Source: Rhizobium sp. 9140 (GTDB taxonomy: Bacteria; Pseudomonadota; Alphaproteobacteria; Rhizobiales; Rhizobiaceae). From it: 64,000 nt of DNA. The notes under the pieces are model-generated. The model was not told the origin of the DNA. It made no database searches and saw only the letters and a list, made by a program, of their open reading frames with translations. Of the stretch, positions 54,103 to 63,940 are shown piece after piece (within the stretch, counting starts at the first letter, position 1; each line of letters begins with the position of its first letter). The stretch spans positions 1,863,501 through 1,927,500 of the forward strand of contig NZ_FJUR01000001.1 in the NCBI RefSeq assembly GCF_900067135.1, in the 5' to 3' direction. The position numbers and the translations under genes were made by a program.

Positions 54103-55068
54103 CTACTTCGTCAGGATCTGCGCGCGCTTGCGCAGTTCTTCCATGTATTTCACGCTGTTGGGGTCTTCGCCGCCCTTCTGCTTGCCGAGATCCTCGGCGC
54201 GGAAGACGACTTCGGCCGCCAGATCGTCGGAAACCTGCCGCTTCTTGCAGATGCCGAGATATTCGACCCCACGGTCTGTCACGCGGGTCGTGGTCGTCTT
54301 GCCATCGCCAGCCTTTTCGACCAGTGGACGCCAGTCCTCGGGAATTTCCTGCACCATCATGCGGCCGAGATTGCGGATGGAAACGTCGCGCATGGTCGCG
54401 GCAAAGGTCTTGGCATCGTCGCAACCCGGATAGGACGAGCGCGAGGCATTGGCTTCGGCCTGCCGCTTGCCCATGATGGCGTTACGCTTGGCAGCGGGAA
54501 CAACGAAGATAACCTGCTGGAGGAAGTACTCGGTCGTCACCGGCTTGTTGCCGCCATTCTCCTGCATGCGGCGCACCAACTCCTCGTTGGAGAGACGCCC
54601 GCCGCCGCTGCCGAAGCGCAGGCGCACGGCCCGCGGCCAACTCATGGAGATCGCGACATAGGATTTGAAATGGTCAATGCCGACGCCGGCCTGGGCGAGA
54701 ACCTGGGTAAGCTGCGCCACCGACAGCTTGTTTCCGGCGGCAAAACGCGCAACGGCCGCATCCACATCTTCGGTGCTGACGGACTGCTGGAGGCGCAGCA
54801 CTTCGGCGCGCTTCAGCACTTCGTCGATCATCTGCTCGCGCGCGCCGGCCGAACTCTGCCGCTGCAGCTTGAGGAAGGCCGCGCGCTTGGCGATGTCACC
54901 GGTGGTGATCGGCGTTCCGTTGACGACGACGGCGACCGCGGTGCCCGCACCCGCTGCGGCAGCGGGCAGGGTGGTCGGCAGGCAGAGCACGCCGGCCAAG
55001 AGGCCCGCACGCAGAATACCTGCCGCCACTCGCAGTGAAGATCGCTTTTGCACGGTTCCGTTGCCCAT
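54103..55068 (-). CDS. SurA-like periplasmic chaperone
   Basis: Protein of 321 residues with a signal peptide (hydrophobic residues 17-38) and a SurA N-terminal helical domain ([24 protein letters not shown]). The PPIase parvulin domain is not clearly seen, so it may act as chaperone only. In E. coli SurA helps outer-membrane proteins fold, LptD among them. Its position directly after lptD and before pdxA-rsmA follows the conserved order. Many basic and cysteine positions (C224, C286) are present. Confidence 0.85.
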   Translation of the reverse strand: MGNGTVQKRSSLRVAAGILRAGLLAGVLCLPTTLPAAAAGAGTAVAVVVNGTPITTGDIAKRAAFLKLQRQSSAGAREQMIDEVLKRAEVLRLQQSVSTEDVDAAVARFAAGNKLSVAQLTQVLAQAGVGIDHFKSYVAISMSWPRAVRLRFGSGGGRLSNEELVRRMQENGGNKPVTTEYFLQQVIFVVPAAKRNAIMGKRQAEANASRSSYPGCDDAKTFAATMRDVSIRNLGRMMVQEIPEDWRPLVEKAGDGKTTTTRVTDRGVEYLGICKKRQVSDDLAAEVVFRAEDLGKQKGGEDPNSVKYMEELRKRAQILTK

Positions 55069-55261
55069 CAGACATCCCCTTCAGAGCAAGCCGCACATTT
55101 TAACGGGCTCGCAACGCTCCATGAAGCGCCAAGCCTGCGGCTGCGCCTGTTTCCCGCTGGATGCATAAACCATGCGGCCGAATGATGACAAGCCCTCGAT
55201 ATCACTGAGCGTGGGCGCGAAACCGCGCACACGAGCCTGTTTTCCGTCACGAGGACCGTGG

Positions 55262-57595
55262 TCAGTCCAGCGCGTCGAACGAGCTGTCGCCGACATTGAT
55301 GTCACCCAACGTGCGGAAGGAGATCCGCGCACCGATCGACCAGTCGTTGGCGAGCGACTGGTCCGGGTCGCGCTCGTTCTTGTAGACGAGCGAGAACAGC
55401 GTGTCCTGATCGTCATAAGTGACGCCGAGGCCGTTGCGGGTGACGAGGCTGTTGTTAATGTCGTAGGTGACGGAGCCGAACACCGACCAGTACTCGCGGA
55501 ACCGCCAGGCGGCCGCCGTCTGGATTTCGTCCTGATCGTACGGCGAGCCGTAGGTCGGCTGTGCCTTGATGCTGGTATAGGTGATGGCTGTCTGCCAGGC
55601 GATGCCTTCATAGCCGACCGAGAAGTCCGTCCGGCGCAGGTCGAAATCCTCTTCGTCCAGCCGGCCGCTGAGGCTGGCCGTCAGGCCGGAGGGCGCATCG
55701 ATACCGAACATGCCGACGTAGTCGGAGCGGTCGCTCTCAAGACCCGAATCGGCACCCACCTTCACGAGATCGTCGGTTGCGAACGAATTGACGCCGCCGA
55801 GATGGAAGGACTGGCCGACGATGCTGCGAACACCGTAGCCATTGCCGAGCGTGCCCGTATAGCGCATGCCGAGATTGGCGCGCGAGCCACCCTCGATGCG
55901 GTCGAAGCCCGAAAACTTGTCCCGCTCGAACAGGTTGGTCGCGTCGAACACGAAGCTCTGCGCGTCCTCATTCGGCAGGCTGCCCGGGTTGCTCTCGTCC
56001 GGACGAACATAGACCTGCGCGATCGGCTCGAAGATGTGACTGCTGTTGGCGGTCGCCATCAGGATCGGATAGCGTGCCTCGAGTCCGGCCGTCGCCATGC
56101 CGCGCGTCGAGGTGTCGTCGCCGTTATAGTCCCCGGTATAGGCGGGACCGGGATTGTCCATCGTCAGGCCGAGAATATCGCCGCGCGCCGCCAGAAGCGG
56201 CGTCAGCGACAGGCCGCCGGGGACGATGAAGGTCTTCTTCCACTCGGCTTCCGCCGTCAGGCGATGCGCCGTGCCTTCGAGACCCCGGAACCGGTCGACG
56301 CCGAACACGTCGACGGAGTCTTCCCGGTTGCGGTTGACGTTGGTCAGGTTGACGGTCGCGGAAAGCTCGCCGCCGGCCACAGCTTGCGGAGCGGTATAGT
56401 CATAGTCGAGAACCTGCGCGTAAGCCTGCTTGTTCTCGGCAACGCTGTCCGGATCGGCATCCTGAATATCGAAGTAGAAAGCGCGCAGGTCGAAGTAGTT
56501 TCGCTTGCCCAGACCCGTCAGATAGGCCTGGTTTGTATGCGTCGTGCCGTCGAACGTCGAGAGTTCATAGGTCTTGGCGAAGTTGTTGTCGCTCTGGACG
56601 AGGACATCCCAGCCGAACGACCAGCGCGGATTGATCTTGAAGTCGGCGCGCGAGCCAATGAGGCCGCGTTCCGTCTCCTGCGCGTCCACGGTTCCGTCCG
56701 TAAACGAGCTGCGATCCATCTGGCTGATGCCCGCCATGCGCAGGACGTGCTGCCCCGTCTCGAAGCGCTGGCGGAACTCGCCTTCCAGCAGGAAGCCTTG
56801 CCGTGTCAGGCCTGTCGCCGTCACGGTCGCATCCATGGTGGGCGAGATCGCCCAGTAATAGGGAACGCTGACGCCGGCACCCAGCTTCTGCGTGTAGCGG
56901 AACCGCGGGAACAGGAAGCCGCTCTTGCGCTTCACCGTGCCGTCGGGAACCTCCAGCACCGGCAGGTACAGAATCGGCTTGCCGAACAGTTCGAAGCGGG
57001 CGTTCTCCAGCCGCACGGTGTGCGTCTTGCCGTTCTGGATGATGCGCTGCGCCTTGATGTGCCAGAGCGAGCGGTAATCCGGATTGGTCGCACACGGCGT
57101 ACAGGCCGTATAGACCGCCTGGTTCAGGATGATCTCGTCGCCATTGCGCCGCTCGCCGTTGACGGCGGCGAGCTTCGTCAGGTCGGTCGTCTCGACTCGC
57201 ATCGTCTCGATGAAGCCATCGGCAAAATTGTCCGTGACGTCCATCTTCTCGGCATAGATCTTGTTGCCGGTCGGCTCGATCAGCTCGATCTGGCCGGTCG
57301 CGACGATTCGTCCGGTTTTCTGGCTATATTCAACCTGCTGGGCGACCATCTGATAGCCGCCGTAATTGATCTGCACGGCGCCGCGCACGATGACGCGTTC
57401 GGCGTCGCGATTGTACACGAGCTCGTTGGCCGACAGCACCATCTTGGCGTCGTCGGGCAGTTTCGGCGCAAGCGTCGTCGGCGCGGACTGGGCGAAGGCC
57501 GAACCGGACGTGCCTAGGGATACGGAAAGGCATGCAACGCTGGAAAGCAGTATGGCCGCCAGTAGCCTTGTATGATTGCGGTCACAGCCCGCCAC
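55262..57595 (-). CDS. lptD: LPS-assembly outer-membrane protein LptD
   Basis: Outer-membrane protein of 777 residues that, with LptE, inserts LPS into the outer leaflet. A signal peptide (hydrophobic 10-32, cleavage near AFA-Q) precedes an OstA/LptA-like beta-jellyroll (ELVYNRDAERVIVRGAVQINYGG), then a long beta-barrel with alternating aromatic strands. The start is GTG, sharing one base with the lptG stop (TAGTG). Two cysteines near residue 167 (YTACTPCATNPDYR) are the candidates for disulfide pairing in this family. It is last of the LPS export genes here. Confidence 0.95.
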   Translation of the reverse strand: MAGCDRNHTRLLAAILLSSVACLSVSLGTSGSAFAQSAPTTLAPKLPDDAKMVLSANELVYNRDAERVIVRGAVQINYGGYQMVAQQVEYSQKTGRIVATGQIELIEPTGNKIYAEKMDVTDNFADGFIETMRVETTDLTKLAAVNGERRNGDEIILNQAVYTACTPCATNPDYRSLWHIKAQRIIQNGKTHTVRLENARFELFGKPILYLPVLEVPDGTVKRKSGFLFPRFRYTQKLGAGVSVPYYWAISPTMDATVTATGLTRQGFLLEGEFRQRFETGQHVLRMAGISQMDRSSFTDGTVDAQETERGLIGSRADFKINPRWSFGWDVLVQSDNNFAKTYELSTFDGTTHTNQAYLTGLGKRNYFDLRAFYFDIQDADPDSVAENKQAYAQVLDYDYTAPQAVAGGELSATVNLTNVNRNREDSVDVFGVDRFRGLEGTAHRLTAEAEWKKTFIVPGGLSLTPLLAARGDILGLTMDNPGPAYTGDYNGDDTSTRGMATAGLEARYPILMATANSSHIFEPIAQVYVRPDESNPGSLPNEDAQSFVFDATNLFERDKFSGFDRIEGGSRANLGMRYTGTLGNGYGVRSIVGQSFHLGGVNSFATDDLVKVGADSGLESDRSDYVGMFGIDAPSGLTASLSGRLDEEDFDLRRTDFSVGYEGIAWQTAITYTSIKAQPTYGSPYDQDEIQTAAAWRFREYWSVFGSVTYDINNSLVTRNGLGVTYDDQDTLFSLVYKNERDPDQSLANDWSIGARISFRTLGDINVGDSSFDALD

Positions 57596-58671
57596 TAGCC
57601 ATCCTCCTGATGCAACAAAATCGTGGACCCCAGCGCCATCGCGACAACAACCGGCAACCAGGCTGCAACGAACGGAGGCAAGATGCCGCTGCTCCCGAAT
57701 GCTCTGACCAGCACGGTCACGACATAAAGCACGAAGCCTGCCAGGATTCCACCGAGAATTACCGAGCGCGACTGGTGGAAGCGGCTGAATTTCAGCGACA
57801 CGCTTGCGGCAATCAGCGTCATGGCGACGAGAAGAAGCGGCAGCGACAGCAGCGAATGAAGCTGGGTCTGCATGCCATAGGTCGGAAATCCGAAGGATTT
57901 CGCGATGGAAATTTTATGGGGAAGCTCGAAAAAGGGAATGGATTCAGCTTTGTCGAGCGATTCCTGAACGAATTCCGCACGGAGATTGGTCGGCAACCGT
58001 GCCGTTTCGAAACGCTTCGGCAGCACGCCGTTGCGCGTCTCGGTGACACCGTTAAGCAACCAATAACCATCTTCGAGTTTTGCGCTCTGCGCATCCTGTC
58101 GGAAGACGATGCGGCCCTGCTTGTCGAGGTGGATCACGGTGACGGTGACGAGCGTCCGGCCGTCGTCCTGCACGGCGCGGGCGCCGATGATGGTGTCGTC
58201 GTCACCATAGATCTGGCGCAGCCAGGGAATGGTCTTGGAGCCGCGTGACGACGAGCTTCCCCAGTTGGTCTCCAGAAGCTCGGCACTGCGCGATCCCCAG
58301 GCGGCGATCGGATTGAGAATGGCGACCGCAAGCGCGCCGAACAGCAGGGCGCCGAGCACGAAGGGCTGCAGAAACTGCCAGGCCGAGATGCCCGCCGCGC
58401 GCGTCACCACCAGCTCGTAGCGGCGGTTGAGCGCGATCAGCGTCACCATGCCGGCAAAAAGCGCGATGAAGGGCACGGTCTGCTGCATGATCATGGGAAT
58501 GCGCATGGCCGTCATCAGCAGCGCGCCGCCGAGCGAATAGCCCGGCAGGTTCGACATGCGGTTGGAAAGTTCGCTGAAATCGATGATGAAGACGAGCGAG
58601 AACACGCCGATGAGGAACCAGCCGATCGTCACCATGAACCGGCGAAAGAAATAGATCTTGAGCGTGCTCAT
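57595..58671 (-). CDS. lptG: LPS export ABC permease LptG
   Basis: Permease of 358 residues of the LptF/LptG family: N-terminal TM helices (FFRRFMVTIGWFLIGVFSLVFIIDFSE), a periplasmic beta-jellyroll (about 100-260), and C-terminal helices. With LptF and the LptB ATPase (elsewhere) it extracts LPS from the inner membrane toward the LptA/D bridge. It begins four bases after the lptF stop region and couples to lptD. The start is at MSTLKIYFFRR. Confidence 0.96.
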   Translation of the reverse strand: MSTLKIYFFRRFMVTIGWFLIGVFSLVFIIDFSELSNRMSNLPGYSLGGALLMTAMRIPMIMQQTVPFIALFAGMVTLIALNRRYELVVTRAAGISAWQFLQPFVLGALLFGALAVAILNPIAAWGSRSAELLETNWGSSSSRGSKTIPWLRQIYGDDDTIIGARAVQDDGRTLVTVTVIHLDKQGRIVFRQDAQSAKLEDGYWLLNGVTETRNGVLPKRFETARLPTNLRAEFVQESLDKAESIPFFELPHKISIAKSFGFPTYGMQTQLHSLLSLPLLLVAMTLIAASVSLKFSRFHQSRSVILGGILAGFVLYVVTVLVRAFGSSGILPPFVAAWLPVVVAMALGSTILLHQEDG

Positions 58672-58675
58672 CGGA

Positions 58676-59845
58676 TCAGCGCGCCTCCCGGTCGGAATTG
58701 CCGAAACGCAGCAGGCGGATCCGGCCGGTCAGGTCGCTGAACTTCTCCTGGAGGGTCCGGGGAATGACAAGCCGCTTGTTGCTCGCGAGCTGGCGAATGC
58801 ACAGGAACGTCGTGATGGCGGGAATGACGTACATCAGCGGCACGAAGAACGGTTCTTCCTCCGCCCCGTTCGCCGCATAAAAGGTCATCCAGCGGAAGAG
58901 CAGCATCAAAAGCAGAGCGGTTGCCGTCGGGTGCAGGCGGGCTTCGCGATGCGAGCGCGCATCGCTGCTGACGACGAGGCCGATAAGCGCGAAGATGATC
59001 GGGAACGTCCACTCCGTCAGCCGGCGGTGCAGTTCCGCGACATAGGTCTGCGGACGGCGCTGGTAGTTGCTGTCCTCGGGGTCCGGGTGAAGGAGCGTCA
59101 AGAGATCCTGGTCCTGGGCGCGCAGGGTTGCAGCACCCACCTTGCGGGTCATTTCGGTGAGGTCGAAGGCGTAGCTGTCGAACTTGATGATGGAGACGCC
59201 GCCGTCGGGCAGCTTCCGGTGCACTTCGCCGTCCTTCATCACCAGCGCCGAGCTGTTCTCGTCCACCGCACCCTCGCGGGCATAGTAAACGAACTCGACG
59301 TTCGGATCGCGCGAATCGCCGACGAAGATGCCGGTAAGAACGCCACCGCCGCGCCGGCCGCCGATCTGGATGTAGAGCCCGTCGGCGATCTTGCGGAAGG
59401 TGTTCTCCTGCACGACCGAGGATAGAAGGTCGGCATTGGCGCTCGCGATCATCTGGCGCACTTCCTGGCGTACCACCGGCTCCAGAAAATTGTCCACGGT
59501 GAAGGACACCGCACTGACGGCGAGGGCGAGGCCCAGAATCGGACGCAGGATGATGCCGCGGCTTCCGCCGGCCGATTCGATCACCGTCAGTTCCGAATCG
59601 TTGTTCATCGTCGCCAAGGCCTGCGTGATGCCGATGGCGAGCGCGAACGGCAGGACGAGCGGGATGACGGTCGGCAGAATGAGCGTCGCAAGCTGCACGA
59701 AAGCACCGATCGACTGACCGGTATCGGTCACCAGATTGATGCGTTGCAGCGCCTGCGTGGTCCAGATGATGCCGAGAACAGGCAGCAGTGCCGACAGGAA
59801 CATCTGCACGACACGCCGGAGAATATAGCTTTGGAGTATGGTCAT
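58676..59845 (-). CDS. lptF: LPS export ABC permease LptF
   Basis: Partner permease of 389 residues. The same organisation as LptG: helices at MTILQSYILRRVVQMFLSALLPVLGIIW and VIPLVLPFALAIGITQALAT, a periplasmic domain, and C-terminal helices. The ATG at MTILQ is favoured over an earlier one because AGGCCGAG precedes it and the preceding residues are not family-like. It is first of the lptF-lptG-lptD-surA-pdxA-rsmA operon. Confidence 0.95.
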   Translation of the reverse strand: MTILQSYILRRVVQMFLSALLPVLGIIWTTQALQRINLVTDTGQSIGAFVQLATLILPTVIPLVLPFALAIGITQALATMNNDSELTVIESAGGSRGIILRPILGLALAVSAVSFTVDNFLEPVVRQEVRQMIASANADLLSSVVQENTFRKIADGLYIQIGGRRGGGVLTGIFVGDSRDPNVEFVYYAREGAVDENSSALVMKDGEVHRKLPDGGVSIIKFDSYAFDLTEMTRKVGAATLRAQDQDLLTLLHPDPEDSNYQRRPQTYVAELHRRLTEWTFPIIFALIGLVVSSDARSHREARLHPTATALLLMLLFRWMTFYAANGAEEEPFFVPLMYVIPAITTFLCIRQLASNKRLVIPRTLQEKFSDLTGRIRLLRFGNSDREAR

Positions 59846-60244
59846 CTCGGCCTGTTCCGGGCGCATGCCGGCGCGGACGGGTCCGTCCGGCGGGCTGCTC
59901 TGGCGCGTGAGCGCTGTTGGGCTTCGATCATCATCGGTATCGCAGTAGCCAAGTTACGGTGGGCCGGCAACGCTCACGCCGTCTTCGATGCTTAGATTTC
60001 CCCGCTTGGTGTCTTTTTGGTGACGCATCCGATCCGATGGCGCGCCCGGTGCGAGCGCTCATTTTTCCGGTCGGGAGACCGAGAATGGCGAAAAGTCCGC
60101 TGGTTTTGCTTGGTCTTTGCGTCCCGTCAGGCTAGGTCCATAACGAAGACGCGATGAACGTTTGACGACATCGCATCTGTGGAAAAACAGCTATAAAGAC
60201 GGTGCCCGGCCGAGCGTCCGGGCGGCGGAAAGATCGGAGCGAAA
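59846..60244. other. divergent region between lptF and pepA
   Basis: About 399 bases without a gene. It must hold promoters for the lpt operon and pepA. Near lptF a 7-bp inverted repeat CGGACGG/CCGTCCG (59874-59889) could be an operator or hairpin. A TATAAA at 60190-60195 may serve pepA, but no -35 at normal spacing was convincing. Confidence 0.55.
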
Positions 60245-61732
60245 ATGGCCGGAATGTTCGAGATTGTCTTCAAGGCGCAGCGCAAGAAGACGGAAGGCAC
60301 GGTCCTGTGCCTGATGGCTGCCGAGCACGAGGCCGCGGGTGCGGCGGCGGTCGATCCATCAGGCGTCATCGCCCGCGCGGCCAAGGCCGGAAAGTTCAAG
60401 GCGCGCGCCCTCTCGACGCTCGATATTCTCGCGCCCGAGGGCTCGCCCGCCGATCGCATCTTCCTTCTCGGGCTGGGCGATCCCAAGGCGCAGACCGCGC
60501 ATGACTGGCTGAAGGCCGGTGGAACCGCAGCGGCGAAGCTGCGCGGCGCAGGCGACGCCACCGTGTTTCTGGACGCGCCTGGTGTCGAGATCACGCCGCG
60601 TGCGGCCGCCGATTTCGCGCTCGGCATGGAGCTGAACGCCTACCGCTTCGACAGCTATAAGACCAAGAAGAAGCCGGATGAGGAGCCGACGCCGCAGCGC
60701 ACGAAGGTGACGATCATCACCGCGATCGCCGATGAGGCCAAAAAGGGGCTGGCGCTGTCGGAAGCCGTTTCCGAAGGCGTGTTCATCGCCCGCGATCTCG
60801 TCAACCTGCCGCCGAACGTGCTTGGCCCGATCGAATTCGCCGCCAAGGCGAAGGCGCTCGAGGACCTCGGCGTCGAGGTCGAGATCCTCGGCGAGAGCGA
60901 GATGAAGGACCTGGGCATGGGCGCGCTTCTGAGCGTCGCTCAAGGCTCCGCGCGTCCGCCGCGCCTCGTGGTGATGCGCTGGAACGGCGGCGCGAAGAAG
61001 GATAAGCCCGTCGCCTTCATCGGCAAGGGTGTCGTGTTCGATTCGGGCGGCATCTCCATCAAGCCGGGTGCCGGCATGGAGGACATGAAAGGCGATATGG
61101 GCGGAGCCGCCGCCGTCACCGGCCTCATGCATGTCCTCGCCGCGCGCAAGGCCAAGGCGAACGTCGTCGGCATCATCGGCCTCGTCGAGAACATGCCGGA
61201 CGGCAATGCCTATCGCCCGGGCGATATCGTCACCTCCATGTCGGGCCAGACGATCGAGATCATTAACACCGATGCCGAAGGCCGCCTCGTGCTCTGCGAT
61301 GCGCTCTGGTATTGCAACGAGCGCTTCCAGCCACGCTTCATGATCAACCTCGCCACGCTGACGGGGGCGATCCTCGTGGCGCTCGGCGGCCATCAGGCGG
61401 GCCTGTTCTGCAACGACGACACGCTCGCCACCGAGATCACACAGGCGGGTCTCCTCACGCAGGAGCGCGTCTGGCGCATGCCGCTCGGTCCGGAATACGA
61501 CAAGATGATCGACAGCAAGTTCGCCGACATGAAGAATACCGGCGGCCGGCACGCCGGCTCGATCACCGCAGCGCAGTTCCTCAAGCGCTTCGTCAAGGAT
61601 ACGCCCTGGGCGCATCTCGATATCGCCGGCACGGCGATGGGGTCGCCGAACGACGAGATCAACCAGTCCTGGGCGTCCGGCTATGGCGTTCGCCTGCTGA
61701 ACGAGCTGGTCCGCGCCCACTACGAAGGCTGA
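60245..61732 (+). CDS. pepA: leucyl (cytosol) aminopeptidase
   Basis: M17 metallopeptidase of 495 residues, removing N-terminal residues from peptides. The metal-site and catalytic segments are intact: [33 protein letters not shown] and [12 protein letters not shown], and the [16 protein letters not shown] motif. It is hexameric in known members, and PepA can also bind DNA in E. coli for plasmid resolution and regulation. GGAGCG lies upstream of ATG. holC follows after 29 bases, as in E. coli. Confidence 0.98.
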   Translation: MAGMFEIVFKAQRKKTEGTVLCLMAAEHEAAGAAAVDPSGVIARAAKAGKFKARALSTLDILAPEGSPADRIFLLGLGDPKAQTAHDWLKAGGTAAAKLRGAGDATVFLDAPGVEITPRAAADFALGMELNAYRFDSYKTKKKPDEEPTPQRTKVTIITAIADEAKKGLALSEAVSEGVFIARDLVNLPPNVLGPIEFAAKAKALEDLGVEVEILGESEMKDLGMGALLSVAQGSARPPRLVVMRWNGGAKKDKPVAFIGKGVVFDSGGISIKPGAGMEDMKGDMGGAAAVTGLMHVLAARKAKANVVGIIGLVENMPDGNAYRPGDIVTSMSGQTIEIINTDAEGRLVLCDALWYCNERFQPRFMINLATLTGAILVALGGHQAGLFCNDDTLATEITQAGLLTQERVWRMPLGPEYDKMIDSKFADMKNTGGRHAGSITAAQFLKRFVKDTPWAHLDIAGTAMGSPNDEINQSWASGYGVRLLNELVRAHYEG

Positions 61733-61761
61733 TCGCAAGCATTGAGAGGCATGAACCCGAC

Positions 61762-62223
61762 GTGACGGACATCCTGTTCTATCACCTGACCGAATCGAAG
61801 CTGGAGGATGCCCTGCCGCCGCTGGTCGACAAGAGTGTCGAGCGCGGCTGGCGGGTCGTCGTCCAGACGGCCGACGAGGAACGGCGCGACAGGCTGGACG
61901 ATCACCTCTGGACCTGGCGGGAGGACAGCTTCCTCCCGCACGCGACCGACGATGGCCCCCATGCAGCGGTTTCGCCGGAAAACCAGCCGGTCTTGCTGAC
62001 CACGGGCGCAGGCAACCCCAACAACGCGACAGTCCGCTTTTTGGTGGACGGCGCCGTTCCTCCCGATCTCGCCCCTTACGACCGCGTCGTCTTCATGTTT
62101 GATGGCTACGACCAGCCACAACTCGAAGGCGCGCGCGCGCAGTGGAAGCGGCTGAAGGGCGAGGGCCACGCGCTCACCTACTGGCAGCAGAGCAGCGAGG
62201 GACGCTGGGAGAAGAAGGCATGA
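61762..62223 (+). CDS. holC: DNA polymerase III chi subunit
   Basis: Chi subunit of 153 residues, linking the clamp loader to SSB. It begins TDILFYHLTESKLEDALPPLVDKSVERGWRVVVQT and shows the TWREDSFLPHAT and VFMFDGYD segments of the family. Start GTG; GAGAGG is 13 bases upstream, so initiation is probably modest. The pepA-holC order is conserved across Proteobacteria. Its stop overlaps the OsmC gene start by four bases (ATGA). Confidence 0.93.
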   Translation: MTDILFYHLTESKLEDALPPLVDKSVERGWRVVVQTADEERRDRLDDHLWTWREDSFLPHATDDGPHAAVSPENQPVLLTTGAGNPNNATVRFLVDGAVPPDLAPYDRVVFMFDGYDQPQLEGARAQWKRLKGEGHALTYWQQSSEGRWEKKA

Positions 62224-62672
62224 CGGATGGCGCGGGAGAGGCCGGGCCGCCGCCATTGAAGGCTCGCATTCGACCGACAGGCGTTACGGCGACCGTCGGG
62301 CGCACGGGCTTTCCGCGACTGACCAGCGTCACGGGCGGCACGCTCGACATCGTCACCGGCGCCTCGCAACCCGGCTTCAACCCCATCGACCTTCTCTACG
62401 CCTCGCTCTCCGCCTGCCTCGTGCTCAGCGCGCGAATCGCCGCCAGCCGCATGGGCATCCTTGGCGGGATCACCGGCATTCGGGCTGACGTCACGGGTGA
62501 AAAATCGAAGGAGGAGCCGAGCAGAATCATCCGCTTCGACATCGTGTTCACGTTTACGGGCGATCTGGATGCAGCCACGCGCCGGCATCTGGCGGAGGCG
62601 GCAGAAGAGATCTGCACCGTCAGCAACACGCTGAAAGGTGATGCTCTGTTCGACATTCGCGTCGCGGACTGA
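62220..62672 (+). CDS. OsmC family protein
   Basis: Protein of 150 residues with the OsmC/Ohr fold: GGTLDIVTGASQPGFNPIDLLYASLSACLVLSARIAASR with one conserved cysteine (LSACL), and a C-terminal segment EEICTVSNTLKGDALFDIRV with the second. OsmC-type proteins reduce organic hydroperoxides through such cysteines; the exact subgroup is not certain. Translationally coupled to holC by an ATGA overlap. A terminator follows at 62741. Confidence 0.9.
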   Translation: MTDGAGEAGPPPLKARIRPTGVTATVGRTGFPRLTSVTGGTLDIVTGASQPGFNPIDLLYASLSACLVLSARIAASRMGILGGITGIRADVTGEKSKEEPSRIIRFDIVFTFTGDLDAATRRHLAEAAEEICTVSNTLKGDALFDIRVAD

Positions 62673-62740
62673 GCGTCAGGGCTTTTCGGGATTTATGCGC
62701 TTCGTGCCCGGAGCTTTTTCATCTCACATCAATGACATAG

Positions 62741-62766
62741 AAACAGGCCGCTTTCGCGGCCTGTTT
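62741..62766. terminator. terminator between osmC-type gene and membrane protein gene
   Basis: Exact 11-bp stem AAACAGGCCGC/GCGGCCTGTTT with a four-base loop, followed by CAAATTTATC on the plus strand. It can serve both convergent genes. Confidence 0.85.
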
Positions 62767-62789
62767 CAAATTTATCTCCATGAGAAATT

Positions 62790-63701
62790 TTAACGACGAA
62801 TATAAAGGTTGTCGTCGTCGCGCTGGCGACCGCCAAGCGCCGCGCCGATGCCGGCGCAGATCGCGCCGATGAGGAGCGACATGGCGCCGATAAGGGCGGT
62901 GGTCGCGCTCGCCTTGCGGGCCGTCTCTGCGGCATCTGCCGCTGCGGTCTTCGCATCCTCGATGCTCTTCAGCACGCTATCGACGCGGCTGTTGGCATCG
63001 GCTTCGGACAGGCCGGTTCGGGCGGCGATCAGCTGCGAGAGGTAGGTCCGATCGCCTTCCGAGATTGAGCCGGTCGTCGCGCCGTTCATCAGGATGCGTG
63101 ACACCTCGGAGGTTACATCCGTGCCGTTCGGGCCTGCCTGCACGGTGCGTGGATCGGCCGGGCGCAGCAGCGTATCGACGAAGTAGGACGTCGCATTGCT
63201 GGCGCTATCAGAGGTGGCCGCAGCGCCGGCCGTCGTCGCGGCCGCGGTGCCGGTCAGCGAAGCCGCAGCCTGAACGCCGGTGCCGATGGTCGAGGAGACG
63301 ACCGAACCGAGCAAGCCTGCTGCGACCAGGGTCGCGATGGCCCAGGCGAGAATGCCATGCGCGGTATCGCGAAAGAACGCTTCGTCATTGTGGATCCCGC
63401 TCCATTTGGTGCGCAGCCGACCGGTCATGTAGCCCCCAAAGGCCGAAGACAGCCACTGCACGATGACAAGCCACACTGCAGCCGAAACCGCGAAGGTCGT
63501 GACCGAGGGGCCATCGCCGCCGAAGGGCGTTGCAAGGCTGAGGCCAAGGCCGGAGCCGAGGAGAGTAAGAAGCAGCGTCAGCGCCGACGCGGCGACGGCG
63601 CCCGCGAAGATGGCGCCCCAGCTAACAGCGGATTTTGCGGATTCGGCCGAGGATACGGAGGCCGCCGCCGCGGGAATGGCGGCGGTGAGTGGCTTTGCCA
63701 T
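62790..63701 (-). CDS. uncharacterised membrane protein
   Basis: Protein of 303 residues, not assigned to a known function. Hydrophobic segments: GAIFAGAVAASALTLLLTLLGSGLG (about 29-53), VSAAVWLVIVQWLSSAFGG (about 72-90), an Ala/Gly-rich helix (about 117-140) and a last helix TALIGAMSLLIGAICAGIGAALGG near the C-terminus. A coiled-coil-like segment (about 225-268, DAKTAAADAAETARKA) precedes the last helix. Similar proteins in rhizobia are sometimes labelled PhnA-like, which I do not consider a function. The upstream 25-codon gene is 10 bases away and probably cotranscribed. Confidence 0.8.
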   Translation of the reverse strand: MAKPLTAAIPAAAASVSSAESAKSAVSWGAIFAGAVAASALTLLLTLLGSGLGLSLATPFGGDGPSVTTFAVSAAVWLVIVQWLSSAFGGYMTGRLRTKWSGIHNDEAFFRDTAHGILAWAIATLVAAGLLGSVVSSTIGTGVQAAASLTGTAAATTAGAAATSDSASNATSYFVDTLLRPADPRTVQAGPNGTDVTSEVSRILMNGATTGSISEGDRTYLSQLIAARTGLSEADANSRVDSVLKSIEDAKTAAADAAETARKASATTALIGAMSLLIGAICAGIGAALGGRQRDDDNLYIRR

Positions 63702-63711
63702 CCCTCTCTCC

Positions 63712-63789
63712 CTAGCGCACGAACAGCATGATCAGGATGATGATCGGGATCGGAATCCCAAGCAGCCAGAGAAGAATTCCGCGTCCCAT
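63712..63789 (-). CDS. 25-residue hydrophobic small protein
   Basis: A short ORF, starting MGRGILLWLLGIPIP and ending LIMLFVR, with a single membrane-spanning stretch. AAGGAGAG lies eight bases before its ATG, as strong a ribosome site as any in the window. It ends 10 bases before the membrane protein gene, so the two are probably cotranscribed. Function unknown. Confidence 0.75.
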   Translation of the reverse strand: MGRGILLWLLGIPIPIIILIMLFVR

Positions 63790-63940
63790 GATGTCTCTCC
63801 TTCGATGGCCGGACGCACTGTCCGGCTTTGACCACCGTCAACGAGGCGAGGAGAGAAAGGTTCCGCGACTTCAGGCGAGAAGGTCGCGCCTTCCGACTGA
63901 AATGAAACGCTTTTTTAGCCGAATGAAGAAGGGCTGCGAA

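Noticed and set aside
59917..60135. Short plus-strand ORF between lptF and pepA
   Set aside because: Composition is Arg-rich without a ribosome site or domain, in a region expected to hold divergent promoters.
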